Below are positions 6,581 to 7,615 of a DNA stretch of 7,615 nt, piece after piece. A model generated the notes under the pieces. The model did no database searches. It had not been told where the DNA came from and saw nothing but the letters and a program-made list of their open reading frames with translations. Numbering within the stretch: the stretch's first letter is position 1; each line of letters starts with the position of its first letter. The DNA comes from an uncultured Corynebacterium sp. Its GTDB lineage: Bacteria; Actinomycetota; Actinomycetes; Mycobacteriales; Mycobacteriaceae. The stretch lies in assembly GCF_943912665.1 (NCBI RefSeq), contig NZ_CALTVG010000084.1, forward strand, positions 1-7,615, read 5' to 3'. The position numbers and the translations under genes are program-made.

Positions 6581-7393
6581 GTGGGCCCGTTGTTGCTCAT
6601 TCTTGTTGTTGTCGGTGGCGCCGCCGCAGTCCTGTCCTCCCGGAGTGGGAAGAAGCAGAAGGAAGTGCGTGAATCCCAGCGCTTCGACGATGCGTATGCG
6701 GACGCGAAGCGATGGATCGAGCGCCTGGGTGGCCAGGTGATGAACTTAAGCGGCACGGACACTGCCTCCCAGCAGGCCATGGCGGATGCCTCGGAGCGTT
6801 TTACCGCCGCCAACTCCGCGATTTCCCAGGCCAGCACGGTCAAGCAGGCGCAGCTGGCGCGCGAGTCCGCACTGGAGGGTCTCTACTACGTGGCCGCCGC
6901 CCGCGACATCATGGGTATGAACCCCGGCCCGGAGCTGCCGCCGCTGGAGGGCCAGCGCCAGGCGGGCAAGGTGACGGAGACCCGCACGGTGGAGGCTAAT
7001 GGTGAGACGCTGACGGCGTCGCCAAGCGCATCTGCACAAACCCCGAACTACTACCCGGGTGGTGTGGTTGCAGGCCGCCCGGTGCCGGCCGGCTGGTACT
7101 CCCGCCCGTGGTGGGCAGACGCGCTGACCACCGGCGTGTGGATGATGGGCTACTCCATGATGTTTAACGCCATGTTCACTGGCATGGCGGGCGTGGGCTA
7201 CTCCGCGGCCGCGGCAGAAAACGGTGACTGGGGCGGCGACATGGGTGGAGCCGAGGGCATGGACGGCGGCGACATGGGCGGCGCGGATGCCGGAGCCGAT
7301 GCCGGTGGTGACGATGGCGGCGGGCTGTTTGACGGTCTCTTTGGGGGAGACGGCGGCGACGGCGGAATGTTTGACTTCGACTTCGACTTCTAA
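6581..7393 (+). CDS. Membrane-anchored protein with Gly/Asp-rich tail, function unknown
   Basis: The 270-aa product (from GTG 6581) has an N-terminal helix GPLLLILVVVGGAAAVLSS (2-20) followed by basic RSGKKQKE, so the body is probably cytoplasmic. A helical, Ala/Gln-rich stretch (about 30-115, including FDDAYADAKRWIERLGG) comes next. It is followed by a linker with YYPGGVVAGRPVPAGWYSRPWW (about 157-178), a Met-rich hydrophobic segment (about 181-212: VWMMGYSMMFNAMF), and a tail of Gly/Asp repeats ending MFDFDFDF. I believe homologues are common in corynebacteria as uncharacterised or DUF-type proteins, but I cannot name the domain safely. The start at 6581 has GGAAG 10 nt upstream and a TAGATT -10 at 6538; an in-frame ATG at 6485 would overlap the tRNA-Gly promoter region and lacks a ribosome binding site. 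The last codons contain a perfect GACTTC triplet repeat. Confidence 0.8.
   Translation: MGPLLLILVVVGGAAAVLSSRSGKKQKEVRESQRFDDAYADAKRWIERLGGQVMNLSGTDTASQQAMADASERFTAANSAISQASTVKQAQLARESALEGLYYVAAARDIMGMNPGPELPPLEGQRQAGKVTETRTVEANGETLTASPSASAQTPNYYPGGVVAGRPVPAGWYSRPWWADALTTGVWMMGYSMMFNAMFTGMAGVGYSAAAAENGDWGGDMGGAEGMDGGDMGGADAGADAGGDDGGGLFDGLFGGDGGDGGMFDFDFDF
7373..7390 (+). repeat. (GACTTC)x3 tandem hexamer at the 3' end of the Gly/Asp-tailed gene
   Basis: Three perfect copies of GACTTC run directly into the TAA stop and encode the alternating Asp-Phe end of the protein. Length variation by slippage would keep the reading frame. Confidence 0.85.
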
Positions 7394-7445
7394 CCGCCAA
7401 TTCCCCCGATGAGCTGGGGTAACAGGCTCTAGCTGGGGGCCGGTG

Positions 7446-7475
7446 TTGGGGTGTTTACGCGCCTATCGGTACACT
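7446..7475 (+). promoter_or_regulatory. Putative promoter of tRNA-Pro
   Basis: TTGGGG (7446-7451), an 18-nt spacer, then TACACT (7470-7475). The tRNA starts about 80 nt further on, so the precursor would have a leader with two foldable elements: CTCCG/CGGAG (7516-7531) and the 10-bp palindrome CCACGCGTGG (7540-7549). Confidence 0.5.
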
Positions 7476-7561
7476 AGCCTCCAGTATGAAGCGCAGCTGC
7501 GCGCGGCACGTGATACTCCGCATCGTCGGAGGGTAGCGGCCACGCGTGGAGGCCATCCATA

Positions 7562-7615
7562 CGGGGCGTGGCGCAGCTTGGTAGCGCACCTGCTTTGGGA
7601 GCAGGGGGTCGCAGG
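7562..7615 (+). tRNA. tRNA-Pro(TGG), 5' part (cut by the right edge)
   Basis: The acceptor 5' strand CGGGGCG (7562-7568), the D arm GCGC-loop-GCGC with AGCTTGGTA, and the anticodon stem CCTGC/GCAGG with loop TTTGGGA give anticodon TGG. The variable region and the start of the T arm (GCAGG) follow at the window end. The 3' part is outside the window. Confidence 0.95.

Noticed and set aside
7394..7445. Possible terminator after the Gly/Asp-tailed gene (repeated AGCTGGGG, CCCC/GGGG pairing)
   Set aside because: Only a 4-bp stem and a short direct repeat are seen, with no T run; too weak to annotate.
7486..7536. 16-codon ORF (MKRSCARHVILRIVGG) just after the tRNA-Pro promoter
   Set aside because: It has no ribosome binding site, lies 10 nt after the -10 and ends in the tRNA leader; more simply it is part of the untranslated precursor.

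Overview
The window looks like a chromosomal segment of a Corynebacterium species or a close relative. The evidence is high GC with GC-rich third codon positions, TANNNT-type -10 elements, several apparently leaderless genes, a glutamate-type (actinobacterial) ribose-5-phosphate isomerase B, and a mycothiol-linked Rv2466c-type thioredoxin-fold protein beside pepN. No species can be named from this alone.

Layout. Positions 1-415 (minus) hold the N-terminal part of a corynebacterial HNH-endonuclease/DUF222-type protein that continues off the left edge. A perfect 13-bp hairpin at 444-482 separates it from pepN (491-3031, minus), which encodes a complete M1 aminopeptidase N. Divergent from pepN is an Rv2466c-like oxidoreductase gene (3131-3745, plus) whose active site is CPFA instead of CPWC. 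It meets, stop codon over stop codon, a small four-helix membrane protein gene (3742-4119, minus). rpiB (4223-4696, plus) follows and converges, with a 7-nt gap, on an aldo/keto reductase gene (4704-5534, minus). The pepN / Rv2466c-like / rpiB order matches Rv2467-Rv2466c-Rv2465c of Mycobacterium tuberculosis, so this is an old actinobacterial neighbourhood into which an antisense membrane gene has been placed.

Positions 5535-6369 are gene-poor and visibly more AT-rich. They hold a candidate 35-codon cysteine-rich ORF with a good ribosome binding site, a more convincing 33-aa single-span membrane peptide, and otherwise nothing I recognise. The segment ends at tRNA-Gly(TCC) (6370-6444, minus), which has its own promoter, a leader hairpin and a hairpin terminator. 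To the right, a gene starting near 6581 encodes a membrane-anchored protein of unknown function with a Gly/Asp-rich tail ending in an alternating Phe-Asp motif. The window closes inside tRNA-Pro(TGG) (from 7562).

How the genes work together. Most of the window is housekeeping: peptide turnover (PepN), thiol redox (Rv2466c-like), the pentose phosphate pathway (RpiB), NADPH-dependent carbonyl reduction (AKR) and two tRNAs. I see no multi-gene defence, secretion or biosynthetic system. The least explained material is the small-ORF segment between the AKR gene and tRNA-Gly, and the Gly/Asp-tailed membrane protein.
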